Below are positions 1 to 8,425 of a DNA stretch of 55,542 nt, piece by piece. The position numbers and the translations under genes are program-made. The notes below the pieces were generated by a model. It worked only from the letters and a program-made list of their open reading frames with translations, did no database searches and was not told the DNA's origin. Position 1 is the first letter of the stretch, and every line of letters starts with the position of its first letter. The stretch lies in NCBI RefSeq assembly GCF_012911005.2, contig NZ_WTVS01000038.1:1-55542 (forward strand), given 5' to 3'. Source of the stretch: Aromatoleum toluolicum (GTDB lineage Bacteria > Pseudomonadota > Gammaproteobacteria > Burkholderiales > Rhodocyclaceae).

Positions 1-6
1 GCGCAG

Positions 7-143
7 CACCGGTGCTCCCTCCCCTTCAAGGGGAGGGTTGGGGTGGGGATGGGTTTCGGACGGAGCTTGGACAGGCGCCGGTCAATTCCGACGGAAACCC
101 ATCCCCCTCCTAACCTCCCCCTTGAAGGGGGAGGAACACGGTG
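7..143. repeat. Imperfect long inverted repeat, MITE-like or REP-like
   Basis: The left arm (7-57) and the right arm (94-143) are imperfect reverse complements of about 50 bases. Each contains an internal small palindrome of the form CCCCTTCAAGGGG flanked by C-rich and G-rich runs, and each inner end reads GGGTTTC or its complement. The arms enclose about 36 bases with no coding potential. The element lies just upstream of the first gene. It could be a miniature mobile element, a REP-type repeat, or a bidirectional terminator. No second copy was noticed in this window. Confidence 0.6.
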
Positions 144-195
144 CCGAGCACATATCTGATGCCTAGTTAATAACCGCCGGTGCAGGAGACGAACG

Positions 196-1011
196 ATGAA
201 GATCGAAGGCATGTCTGCGGTCGTGACGGGCGCGGGCTCCGGGCTGGGTGCGGCGACCGCCGCCGCGCTTGCACGGGCCGGCGCGAAGGTCGCGCTGCTG
301 GACCTCAAGGTCGACGCGGCCGATGCGGTCGCGCGGACCTGCGGCGGCGCCGCGTTCCAGTGTGATGTGGCCGACCCGGCAAGCGTAGCCGATGCGCTCG
401 CGGCGGTCGGGGAGCGCCACGGCGCGGCGCGCATCGTCGTCCACTGCGCGGCGATCTCGATCGGCCGCGTGCCGCTCGTCGGCGGCGACCCGGTCGCGCG
501 CCTTGCCGCCTTCGCGCGGCAGGTGCGCATCAACCTCGACGGTGCGCTGAACGTGCTGAGCCTCGCTGCCGACGCGATGCGGCGGCTCGCGCCGCTCGAC
601 GACGGCGAGCGCGGCGTCGTCGTGAACACCGCGTCGATCGCCGCGTTCGAAGGGCAGGCGGGCAGCGCCGCGTATTCGGCCTCCAAGGGCGGCATCGCCG
701 CGCTGACGCTGCCGGCCGCGCGCGAATTGTCTGCCCTCGGCATCCGCGTCAATGCGATCGCGCCGGGCATCTTCGACACCCCGATGATGGCCGGCCTGCC
801 CGACTACGTGCGCGCGCTCTACCTCGCCGACAGCGTGTTCCCCAAACGCTTCGGCGCGCCCGCGGAGTTCGCCGAACTCGCGCTCGCGATCGTCGCGAAC
901 CGCATGCTCAACGGCGAAGTGATCCGTCTCGACGGCGCGCTGCGGCTGCCGGCCGCCGCCGACTTCCTCACCCGCGCCGGCGTCCTCGCCGCGCCTGCCT
1001 TCAACGACTGA
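196..1011 (+). CDS. SDR-family 3-hydroxyacyl-CoA dehydrogenase (HSD10-like)
   Basis: The 271-residue product is a classical short-chain dehydrogenase/reductase. The nucleotide-binding motif TGAGSGLG is at residues 11-18, and the catalytic Ser147, Tyr160 and Lys164 are all visible in the usual spacing. The overall pattern, with an acidic residue (LLDLK) after the second strand suggesting NAD preference, is that of the type-2 3-hydroxyacyl-CoA dehydrogenases. The start is supported by GGAG eight bases upstream. It lies 13 bases before an acyl-CoA dehydrogenase, so it probably oxidises a 3-hydroxyacyl-CoA from the same pathway. The exact substrate cannot be read from sequence. Confidence 0.85.
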   Translation: MKIEGMSAVVTGAGSGLGAATAAALARAGAKVALLDLKVDAADAVARTCGGAAFQCDVADPASVADALAAVGERHGAARIVVHCAAISIGRVPLVGGDPVARLAAFARQVRINLDGALNVLSLAADAMRRLAPLDDGERGVVVNTASIAAFEGQAGSAAYSASKGGIAALTLPAARELSALGIRVNAIAPGIFDTPMMAGLPDYVRALYLADSVFPKRFGAPAEFAELALAIVANRMLNGEVIRLDGALRLPAAADFLTRAGVLAAPAFND

Positions 1012-1024
1012 CAAGGATTCCGTC

Positions 1025-2164
1025 ATGAACAAATACCATCTGACCGACGACCAGCTCGACGCCTGGGACGCCATCCGCCGTTTCGCGCAGGAGCGCATCG
1101 CGCCGTTCGCGAAGGAAATCGAGGACAGCAACGAGTTTCCGCGCGAGCTCTTCCGCGAGATCGCCGGGCAGGGCTATCTCGGCGCCGCGCAATCGCCCGA
1201 CTTTGGCGGCGCGGGTTGCGACGCCGTGACGCTGTGCCTGATCCTCGAAGAGATCTCGAAGGCCTCGGGCGCGGTCGGCAACTCCTTCAACACGCACGTG
1301 AGCCTCGTCACCGAGCTGATCGGCACGCACGGCACGCCCGCGCAGAAGGACAAGTACCTCGGCGCGCTGATCTCCGGTCGCAAGTTCGGCGCCTTCGGCC
1401 TCACCGAACCGTCCGGCGGTTCGAACGCCGGCGCACCGCTGACGCGTGCCGTGCCCGACGGCAACGACTGGCTGCTCTCCGGCTCGAAAGCCTTCATCAC
1501 CAACGGCCCGATCGCCGACATCTTCGTCGTCACGGCGAAGACGCCCAACGGCGTGTCGGCCTTCATCGTCGAACGCGGCATGCCGGGTTTCGAAGCCGGC
1601 CCGCCGGATAAGAAGATGGGGATGCACGGTTCGCCGACCTCGTCGCTGTACTTCGACGAAGTGCGCGTGCCGCAGGCCAACATGCTCGGCGCCGAAGGCA
1701 CGGGCTTCCGCAAGTTCGCGCAGGCGCTCGACCGCGGCCGCATCAACGTCGCGTCGCTGATCGTCGGCATCGCGCAGGCGTCTTATGAAGCCGCGGTCGT
1801 CTATGCGCGCGAACGCGAGCAGTTCGGCCGGCCGATCGCGGCCTTCCAGGGCGTGCAGTTTCCGCTTGCCGAGATGGTGACCGACATCGAGGCTTCGCGC
1901 CTGCTGATCCTGAACGGCGCGCGCATGTACGACGCCGGGCTGCCGATCAAGCTCGAATCGTCGATGGCGAAGTACTTCGCGGCCGAAGCGGCGCTGCGCG
2001 TCTGCGACACCTCGATCGCGATCCACGGCGGCTATGGCTACTACTGCGACTTCCCGGTCGAGCGCTACTTCCGCGACGTGAAGTGCTACCACATCGCCGA
2101 AGGCACGAGCCAGATCCAGCGCCTCGTGATCGCGCGCGAGACGGTCGGGCGCTATCCGCTGTGA
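1025..2164 (+). CDS. Acyl-CoA dehydrogenase
   Basis: The 379-residue protein is a full-length soluble acyl-CoA dehydrogenase that inserts a 2,3 double bond into an acyl-CoA using FAD. The flavin-loop signature FGLTEPSGGSNAG sits near residue 125. The C-terminal signature IHGGYGYYCDFPVERYFRD precedes the catalytic base, Glu359, in the segment AEGTSQIQR. Electrons would pass to the EtfBA pair encoded about 0.9 kb downstream. It follows the SDR gene by 13 bases, with AAGGATT as a weak ribosome site. Whether it acts on a straight-chain, branched or alicyclic acyl-CoA is not decidable here. Confidence 0.92.
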   Translation: MNKYHLTDDQLDAWDAIRRFAQERIAPFAKEIEDSNEFPRELFREIAGQGYLGAAQSPDFGGAGCDAVTLCLILEEISKASGAVGNSFNTHVSLVTELIGTHGTPAQKDKYLGALISGRKFGAFGLTEPSGGSNAGAPLTRAVPDGNDWLLSGSKAFITNGPIADIFVVTAKTPNGVSAFIVERGMPGFEAGPPDKKMGMHGSPTSSLYFDEVRVPQANMLGAEGTGFRKFAQALDRGRINVASLIVGIAQASYEAAVVYAREREQFGRPIAAFQGVQFPLAEMVTDIEASRLLILNGARMYDAGLPIKLESSMAKYFAAEAALRVCDTSIAIHGGYGYYCDFPVERYFRDVKCYHIAEGTSQIQRLVIARETVGRYPL

Positions 2165-2204
2165 GGCGTGCGGGAATGATCACCATGAAAGGGAGGCGTA
2201 CATC

Positions 2205-3026
2205 ATGCCGTCGAGGCCGCTGAGAAGATTGATGGTTCATCTCGACCAGGGCGAGCGCAGCGCGGTGCGGATGGCCATGGCCGTGTCGCTCGCGCGCTTG
2301 CACGGCGCGCAACTGATCGGGGTGTTCGGGCAGCGCGCGCAGCCACACCGCGTCGGCGTCGTCGCGAACTGGCCGAGCCCGGAGTATTCCGAGGCCGCGG
2401 CCGCGAGCCAGCGACTCTTTGCCCAAGTGAGCGAGGGGCTGCCGGAGGCGTCGTGGTACGACGTCAATCGCGGCAGCGACGCCGAGTTGCTGCGCCAGAT
2501 CACCGATTTCGCCCGCTATGCCGACCTCGTCGTCCTCGGCCAGCACGACGACCAGGCCAAGCCGCTGACGCCGCACGATCTCGCCGAGGAAGTCGTGCTC
2601 GGATCGGGGCGTCCGGTGCTGATCGTCCCCTATGCGGGGGAGTTCACCGAGGTCGGCCGCCGACCGCTGATCGCATGGAATGCGTCGCGCGAATCGGCCC
2701 ATGCGGTGAGCGACGCGCTGCCGCTGATCGCGGACTGTGCCGAGGCCGTGGTGGTGTCACTCGACGCGCGCCACGAGCACGCGAAGGACGGCTGCCAGCA
2801 GCTGTCGGCCCACCTCGCGTGCCACGGCGGGCACGCGAAGACCGAGGTGCTGGTCGTCGAGGACGTCGGCGTCATGGACGTGCTGCTGAGCCGCGTCTCG
2901 GACGTTGGCGCCGATTTGCTGGTGATGGGCGCGCACGGCCCCGCGGGCTTGCCCTTTGTCAGCGCCGGCGCGGGCACGCGCCACATCCTGCGGCACATGA
3001 TCGTGCCGGTGCTGATGTCGAACTGA
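2205..3026 (+). CDS. Universal stress protein with two UspA domains
   Basis: The 273-residue protein has two tandem UspA-type domains, roughly residues 5-145 and 150-273. The second ends in the typical segment [12 protein letters not shown] followed by HMIVPVLM. The first domain carries a diverged nucleotide-binding loop. A ribosome site (GGGAGG) lies a few bases before the ATG. It is placed between the acyl-CoA dehydrogenase and its likely electron acceptor EtfB, with only 14 bases to etfB, so it is co-transcribed with the oxidation genes. Its role there is unknown; stress signalling or adenine-nucleotide sensing is an inference. Confidence 0.85.
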   Translation: MPSRPLRRLMVHLDQGERSAVRMAMAVSLARLHGAQLIGVFGQRAQPHRVGVVANWPSPEYSEAAAASQRLFAQVSEGLPEASWYDVNRGSDAELLRQITDFARYADLVVLGQHDDQAKPLTPHDLAEEVVLGSGRPVLIVPYAGEFTEVGRRPLIAWNASRESAHAVSDALPLIADCAEAVVVSLDARHEHAKDGCQQLSAHLACHGGHAKTEVLVVEDVGVMDVLLSRVSDVGADLLVMGAHGPAGLPFVSAGAGTRHILRHMIVPVLMSN

Positions 3027-3040
3027 ACTGGAGTGAAGGC

Positions 3041-3790
3041 ATGAAGATTCTGGTACCCGTGAAACGCGTGGTCGATTACAACGTCAAGGTGCGGGTCAAG
3101 GCCGACGGCACGGGCGTCGATATCGCGAACGTAAAGATGGCGATGAACCCGTTCGACGAGATCGCCGTGGAAGAGGCGGTGCGGCTGAAGGAGGCGGGCA
3201 TCGCGACCGAAGTCGTCGCCGTGTCCTGCGGCGTCGCGGCCTGCCAGGAGACGCTGCGCGCGGCGATGGCGATCGGGGCCGACCGCGGCATCCTCGTCGA
3301 GACGGAAGTCGAGCTGCAGCCGCTGGCGGTGGCGAAGCTGCTGAAGGCACTGTGCGACAAGGAGCAGCCGGCGGTCGTGATCTGCGGCAAGCAGGCGATC
3401 GACGACGACGCCAACCAGACCGGCCAGATGCTCGCGGCGCTGATGGGCTGGCCGCAGGCGACCTTCGCCTCCAAGGTCACCCTCGGCGAGGGCCGGGCGA
3501 CGGTGATGCGCGAGATCGACGGCGGCCTCGAGACCCTCGAGATCAAGCTGCCGGCGGTGGTCACCACCGACCTGCGCCTGAACGAGCCGCGCTACGCGAC
3601 GCTGCCCAACATCATGAAGGCGAAGAAGAAGCCGCTCGACACGGTGAAGCCTGCCGACCTCGGTGTGGACGTGACCCCGCGTCTCGCGACGCTGAAGGTC
3701 GCCGAGCCCCCGAAGCGCAGCGCCGGCGTGCGCGTCGCGGACGTCGCACAACTCGTCGACAAGCTCAAGAACGAAGCGAAGGTGATCTGA
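3041..3790 (+). CDS. etfB: Electron transfer flavoprotein subunit beta
   Basis: The 249-residue product opens with [18 protein letters not shown], the classic EtfB start, and has the family signature region around [14 protein letters not shown] and [17 protein letters not shown], which binds AMP. The ATG at 3041 is preferred over in-frame upstream starts because it fits the family N-terminus and has GGAG nine bases upstream. EtfB with EtfA takes electrons from the acyl-CoA dehydrogenase and passes them to ETF:quinone oxidoreductase. The stop overlaps the start of etfA by one base, so the two are translationally coupled. Confidence 0.96.
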   Translation: MKILVPVKRVVDYNVKVRVKADGTGVDIANVKMAMNPFDEIAVEEAVRLKEAGIATEVVAVSCGVAACQETLRAAMAIGADRGILVETEVELQPLAVAKLLKALCDKEQPAVVICGKQAIDDDANQTGQMLAALMGWPQATFASKVTLGEGRATVMREIDGGLETLEIKLPAVVTTDLRLNEPRYATLPNIMKAKKKPLDTVKPADLGVDVTPRLATLKVAEPPKRSAGVRVADVAQLVDKLKNEAKVI

Positions 3791-4764
3791 TGGCGATCCT
3801 GGTTATTGCTGAACACGACAACGCGAACCTGAAGGCCGCGACCCTCAATACCGTCGCTGCCGCGGCGAAGCTGGGCGCGCATTTGGCAACCGAGGTTCAC
3901 GTGCTGGTCGCCGGTGCGAACTGCTGCGCGGCTGCGGCGGAAGCGGCGAAGATCGCGTGCGTGGCGAAGGTGCGGGTGGCCGACGCGGCCCATTACGAAG
4001 CGCAAACCGCCGAGAACGTCGCGGCGCTCGTCGTGGGAGTGGTGGCCAACGAGGCGGCGGGCTACACCCACATCCTCGCGCCGAGCACCGCGAACGGCAA
4101 GAACGTCGCTCCGCGCGTGGCGGCGTTGCTCGATGTTGCGCAGATCTCCGACATCGTCGCGGTCGAATGCGCTGACACCTTCGTGCGTCCGATCTACGCG
4201 GGCAACGCGATGGCGACCGTCAAGAGCGGCGATGCGGTGAAGGTCATCACCGTGCGCACAACCGCCTTCGAAGCTGCGGGAATGTTGGTAACTGAGGGTG
4301 GCGCTGCAGCAGTGGAAGCGCTCGCCGCTGGTCCGGACCTGGGCTTGACGACGCTGAAGGGCCGCGAGCTCACCAAGAGCGCGCGCCCCGAACTCGGCGC
4401 GGCGAAGATCATCATCTCCGGCGGTCGTGGCCTCGGCAGCGGCGAGAACTACCAGCAGCTGCTCGAGCCGCTGGCGGACGCCCTCGGCGCCGCCCTCGGC
4501 GCCTCGCGCGCCGCGGTCGACGCCGGTTACGTCCCGAACGACTACCAGGTCGGCCAGACCGGCAAGATCGTCGCGCCGCAGCTCTACATCGCGGTCGGCA
4601 TCTCCGGTGCGATCCAGCATCTCGCAGGCATGAAGGACTCCAAGGTGATCGTCGCGATCAACAAGGACCCCGAGGCGCCGATCTTCCAGGTCGCGGACTA
4701 CGGCCTCGTCGGCGATCTCTTCGAGGTCGTCCCCGAACTCGGGCGCTGCGTCGCACCGGCGTAA
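3790..4764 (+). CDS. etfA: Electron transfer flavoprotein subunit alpha
   Basis: The 324-residue product begins [18 protein letters not shown] and carries the C-terminal FAD-binding region: [33 protein letters not shown] and [12 protein letters not shown]. The start codon shares its first base with the etfB stop. It forms the FAD-binding half of the ETF heterodimer. A terminator hairpin follows 72 bases after the stop, which closes the SDR-acyl-CoA dehydrogenase-Usp-etfBA operon. Confidence 0.96.
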   Translation: MAILVIAEHDNANLKAATLNTVAAAAKLGAHLATEVHVLVAGANCCAAAAEAAKIACVAKVRVADAAHYEAQTAENVAALVVGVVANEAAGYTHILAPSTANGKNVAPRVAALLDVAQISDIVAVECADTFVRPIYAGNAMATVKSGDAVKVITVRTTAFEAAGMLVTEGGAAAVEALAAGPDLGLTTLKGRELTKSARPELGAAKIIISGGRGLGSGENYQQLLEPLADALGAALGASRAAVDAGYVPNDYQVGQTGKIVAPQLYIAVGISGAIQHLAGMKDSKVIVAINKDPEAPIFQVADYGLVGDLFEVVPELGRCVAPA

Positions 4765-4836
4765 GCCCTCGCGCTCGGGTCCTACTTACCGTCTTCAGCG
4801 GCAATAGACTCTCTCTCCTCCGTGCCGCCGGAGTTC

Positions 4837-4878
4837 ATCCGGCTCGCAAGACCCTCTTCGCGAGCCGGATCCTTTTCT
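4837..4878 (+). terminator. Rho-independent terminator after etfA
   Basis: A perfect 11-base-pair stem (4837-4847 with 4860-4870, ATCCGGCTCGC and its complement) encloses a 12-base loop and is followed by CCTTTTCT. Position and shape fit termination of the etfBA operon. Confidence 0.8.
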
Positions 4879-5374
4879 CTCCCCCGCAGGAGCCGCCGGC
4901 GCTCCCGTCGTCCGGCCGCTCAGCACGAAATGTCCTGTTGTAACGAAGCGGCAATTTCACGCTAACGCATCGTCATGTCCACCGGAAACCCGAGCAGACG
5001 ATGCGAGGAAGCTCGCTGAAGCGGTGCAGAAACGAGCATGAATCCGCCTGGCGATTCCGTCCTGCGCATGCAAAGCGCAGCCAAAAGTTGCGTAGAAGTT
5101 GCACGAAATGTCCTGTTGCTAGCCCGATTTGCAACGAGCTCCGACCGGCCTTCGCAACAGAATGTCTCCGCTGAATGAACGTCCAGTGAATTCGGCAACG
5201 ACATCGACAAGGAGGAGACCTCGCCGGCCGGGCGTGCCGGCGGTTGACGGCGCGCAGGGCGTCCAGCCCGGGGCCGGCCCGTTCAGACCGGGTCGCGAGC
5301 CGTGTCCGCATCGAGGCGCGTCCGCCGCATTCATCAAGAAAAGACCCGCAGCCACACCAAAGGGATGGAACAAC
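4879..5374. other. Non-coding region upstream of the DcaP-like porin
   Basis: About 500 bases after the terminator hold no convincing gene. An open frame runs into the porin from 5129, but its translation lacks family similarity and the porin signal peptide starts at 5375. The region carries an 18-base direct repeat (separate entry) and an AAGGAGGAGA stretch near 5209 without a matching gene. It probably contains the porin promoter and a long leader; no clear -35/-10 or -24/-12 pair was found. Confidence 0.5.
4923..5118 (+). repeat. 18-base direct repeat pair upstream of porin
   Basis: The sequence GCACGAAATGTCCTGTTG occurs exactly at 4923-4940 and again at 5101-5118, 178 bases apart. The copies flank otherwise unrelated sequence, about 255 to 450 bases before the porin start. 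A looser version (GCAACAGAATGTCTCCG) begins near 5154. They may be binding sites for a regulator of the porin, or a footprint of past duplication. Confidence 0.6.
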
Positions 5375-6769
5375 ATGAAGACAGATCATTGGATTGCCCG
5401 GCGCTCCGGGAGCGCGCTCGCGCTGCTGCTGGCCGTCGGCGCCGGGCCCGCGTTGGCCGACGAGGCCGACAAGGCGCAGATCCGCGAACTCGCGGCAAAG
5501 ATCGAAGCGCTGCAGGCGCAACTGAAGATGCTCGCCGACAAGACCTCGTCGGTGCCGGCGCAGGCGGCTGCGAAGCCCGCGGCCGAAGTGGTCACCGCCG
5601 GCGAGCTTCCCGGCTCGATCAGGATTCCGGGCACCGAGACCTCGCTCAAGATCGGTGGCATGGTAGCGCTCGACATCGTCAAGGACTTCAGCGGCGGCGG
5701 CATGGGCGGGGCGGTCGCGCAGCCGCAGTCGATCGCCTTCGACGGCTCGGCGCAATCCAGGCGCGACGGGCAATTGAGCATGAGCGCACGTCGCAGCCGG
5801 CTGAATCTGCGCACGCTGACGCCGACTGATTTCGGCAAGGTCACGACCTATGTCGAAGGCGATTTCATCGGCGGTAGCGGTAACGAGCTGGTGACCAATT
5901 CGGCGTCGTTCCGCCTGCGTCACGCCTATCTGGAGGTCGGGCCGTGGCTCGCCGGTCAGTTCTGGACGAACTTCGCCGATCTGGCGACCTTCCCGGAGAC
6001 CGTCGATTTCCAGGGCGGGCACGGCATGGTGCAGGCGATCCGCCAGCCCCAGCTGCGCTTCTCGAAGCAGTGGGGCGGGCACGAGCTGGCGGTCGCGATC
6101 GAGAACCCCGAAGCGGACATCGTCGGGATGTCGGTCGCGAGCTTCAATCCCGGCGTCGGGCCGGTGCCGACGACGCACGTCGACCAGTATCCGGATCTCA
6201 CCGCGCGCTACGCGTTCTCCGGCGACTGGGGACGCATCGCGGTCGGCGCGCTCGCGCGCAAGCTGACCGTCGACAACCGTGGCGCGACACCGATCGGCGG
6301 CTTCGTTGGCGAGGACAACGTGTTCGCGGGGGGCGTGATGCTTGCGGGGCGGATCAAGACCGGTGGCAAGGATTCGCTGCAGTTCGGCGTCGAAGCTGGT
6401 CACGGCCTGGGGCGTTACATCACCGGTGCGCCGATCCCGGCCGCGGCCGTCCTCGACAACGGCGAACTGAAGACGGTCAAGTCGTGGGGCGCGACCGTCG
6501 GCTACCAGCATTACTGGAGCCCGACCTGGCGTTCCAACCTCGTCGTCGGCCGCGTCGGCCTCGACAACCCGCACCCGCCGATCGGGCGCACGGCGGTGAG
6601 CCGCATCGACGCGCTGTTCCTGAACCTGTTCTGGCAGCCCGTGCCGCGCGCGCTCGTCGGCATCGAGTACGTCCGCGGCGAGGTGCGAAACGACGCGACG
6701 AAGACCGGGACGCTCTCGAACGAGGGCAGTGCCGACCGTCTCGGCGCGACGTTCATCTACCAGTTCTAG
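5375..6769 (+). CDS. DcaP-like outer-membrane porin
   Basis: The 464-residue product has a Sec signal peptide (a charged start, then ALALLLAVGAGPALA, cleavage near residue 28). A short coiled coil follows (IRELAAKIEALQAQLKML), typical of DcaP-family trimeric porins, then a beta-barrel rich in alternating residues ending in the aromatic terminus IYQF. The segment around residues 85-95 (PGTETSLKIGGM) matches the DcaP family. DcaP porins pass small organic acids, so uptake of the substrate for this cluster is plausible. The start was chosen by the signal peptide and the purine-rich site before 5375. An upstream in-frame extension was rejected. Confidence 0.85.
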   Translation: MKTDHWIARRSGSALALLLAVGAGPALADEADKAQIRELAAKIEALQAQLKMLADKTSSVPAQAAAKPAAEVVTAGELPGSIRIPGTETSLKIGGMVALDIVKDFSGGGMGGAVAQPQSIAFDGSAQSRRDGQLSMSARRSRLNLRTLTPTDFGKVTTYVEGDFIGGSGNELVTNSASFRLRHAYLEVGPWLAGQFWTNFADLATFPETVDFQGGHGMVQAIRQPQLRFSKQWGGHELAVAIENPEADIVGMSVASFNPGVGPVPTTHVDQYPDLTARYAFSGDWGRIAVGALARKLTVDNRGATPIGGFVGEDNVFAGGVMLAGRIKTGGKDSLQFGVEAGHGLGRYITGAPIPAAAVLDNGELKTVKSWGATVGYQHYWSPTWRSNLVVGRVGLDNPHPPIGRTAVSRIDALFLNLFWQPVPRALVGIEYVRGEVRNDATKTGTLSNEGSADRLGATFIYQF

Positions 6770-6878
6770 CGTCGTCCGGCGCCCCTTCCCGCGGTGCACG
6801 GGGGGAGGGCGCGTCCGTGCGTTGCGGGGAAATGGCTTCCTCGCAACGCAAATCACCCCTTCCGCAGGAGTTCACACC

Positions 6879-8399
6879 ATGCTCGACATCACACGCACGG
6901 ATCTGCTGCTCGGCATCGTCGGCACCGGCCTGATGGGGCGCGGCATCGCGCAGATCGCTGTCCAGGGTGGCATTCGCGTGCTGTTGCACGACGCGCGTCC
7001 GGACGCCGCCGGCGAAGCGCGCGCGGCGATCGGCCAGGTTCTCGAAACGCTCGCCGCCAAGGGCAAGATCTCGCAGGCCGAGGCCGATGCGGCCATCGGG
7101 CGGATCGGCATCGGCGAATCGCTGCAGGCGCTTGCCGGCTGCCACATCGTCGTCGAAGCCATCGTCGAACAGCTCGACGCCAAGCGCGCGTTATTCGGCC
7201 AGCTCGAAGACATCGTCGGCGACACCTGCATCCTTGCGACGAACACCTCGTCGCTGTCAGTCACGTCGATCGCCGCGGGCTGCCGCCTGCCCGGCCGTGT
7301 CGGCGGCTTCCACTTCTTCAGCCCCGTGCCCCTGATGAAGATCGTCGAGGTCATCGACGGCGTGCTGGGCGACGCATGGGTCGGCACCGCGCTGACCGCA
7401 CTGGCCCAGCGCATGGGCCATACGCCCGTGCGGGCAAAGGACACCCCGGGCTTCATCGTCAATCACGCCGGACGCGGCTACGGCACCGAGGCGCTGCGCA
7501 TCCTGGGCGAGGGCATCGCCGGATTCGCGGACATCGACCGCATCCTGCGCCAAGCGGCGGGCTTCCGCATGGGGCCGTTCGAACTGCTCGACCTGACCGG
7601 GCTGGATGTCTCGCATCCGGTGATGGAGTCGATCTACGACCAGTACTACCAGGAACCGCGCTTCCGCCCGTCGCCGATCACGCGCCAGCGGCTTGCCGCG
7701 GGCCTGCTCGGACGCAAGAGCGGGCGCGGCTTCTACGCGTACCGCGACGGCAAGGCCGAGGCGCTCGCCGAAGACACGCCGCCGGCGAAAACGACGCGCC
7801 CCGTGTGGATCAGCCGGCGCCATGCCGCGGCCGCCGAATCTGTCGCGGCCCTGATCGAAACGCTCGGTGCAACGCTGGACCGCGGCGAACGGCCGGGCAG
7901 CGAGTCGCTGTGCCTCGTGCTGCCGTTCGGCGAGGATGCCACGACTGCCGCGCTCGCGGAAGGACTCGATCCGGCACGCACGCTGGCGCTCGACCCGCTC
8001 ACGCTCGACGGCCGGCGCACGCTGATGCGCACGCCGCTGACCACCGGCGAGATGCGCGACGCGGCCTGGGGCCTGCTCGCCTCCGACGGCACGCCCGTTA
8101 CGGTGATCAACGACAGCCCCGGCTTCGTTGCGCAACGGGTGCTCGCGACGATCGTCAATATCGGCTGCGACATCGCCCAGCAGGGCATCGCCACGCCGGC
8201 TGACATCGACCGCGCGGTGACCCTCGGCCTGGGTTACCCGAAGGGACCGCTCGCACTCGGCGACGCACTCGGCGCGTCGACCGTGCTCGCGATCCTCGAC
8301 GCCTTGCACGCGTTCTATCGCGATCCGCGCTACCGCGCGAGCCCGTGGCTGAAGCGGCGCGCCGCACTGGGCGTGTCCCTGCTGACCCCCGAACACTGA
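6879..8399 (+). CDS. 3-hydroxyacyl-CoA dehydrogenase, PaaH-type
   Basis: The 506-residue product has the two-domain layout of PaaH-type NAD-dependent 3-hydroxyacyl-CoA dehydrogenases. The Rossmann motif GIVGTGLMGRGIAQ lies near residue 11. The catalytic histidine region is HFFSPVPLMKIVEV, and the duplicated C-terminal dehydrogenase domain includes the segment VTVINDSPGFVAQRV. It has no hydratase domain. The ATG has AGGAG nine bases upstream. It sits 26 bases before the thiolase, with which it should form the last two steps of a beta-oxidation sequence. A second, SDR-type dehydrogenase opens the same cluster, so one may act on a different hydroxyacyl-CoA. Confidence 0.9.
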   Translation: MLDITRTDLLLGIVGTGLMGRGIAQIAVQGGIRVLLHDARPDAAGEARAAIGQVLETLAAKGKISQAEADAAIGRIGIGESLQALAGCHIVVEAIVEQLDAKRALFGQLEDIVGDTCILATNTSSLSVTSIAAGCRLPGRVGGFHFFSPVPLMKIVEVIDGVLGDAWVGTALTALAQRMGHTPVRAKDTPGFIVNHAGRGYGTEALRILGEGIAGFADIDRILRQAAGFRMGPFELLDLTGLDVSHPVMESIYDQYYQEPRFRPSPITRQRLAAGLLGRKSGRGFYAYRDGKAEALAEDTPPAKTTRPVWISRRHAAAAESVAALIETLGATLDRGERPGSESLCLVLPFGEDATTAALAEGLDPARTLALDPLTLDGRRTLMRTPLTTGEMRDAAWGLLASDGTPVTVINDSPGFVAQRVLATIVNIGCDIAQQGIATPADIDRAVTLGLGYPKGPLALGDALGASTVLAILDALHAFYRDPRYRASPWLKRRAALGVSLLTPEH

Positions 8400-8425
8400 A
8401 ACGACCCGATCACACAGGAACTGCC

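Noticed and set aside
5099-5119. Possible sigma-54 promoter in TTGCACGAAATGTCCTGTTGC
   Set aside because: It has GCACG and TTGC but with 10 bases between instead of 4, and lacks the -24 GG pair.
5129-5374. Upstream extension of the porin reading frame
   Set aside because: The extension has no signal or family similarity, and the signal peptide and purine-rich ribosome site place the start at 5375.
6770-6830. Terminator-like GC-rich hairpin after the porin gene
   Set aside because: The pairing (GCGCCCCTTCCC with GGGAGGGCGC) has mismatches and no T run, so it is not strong enough to report.
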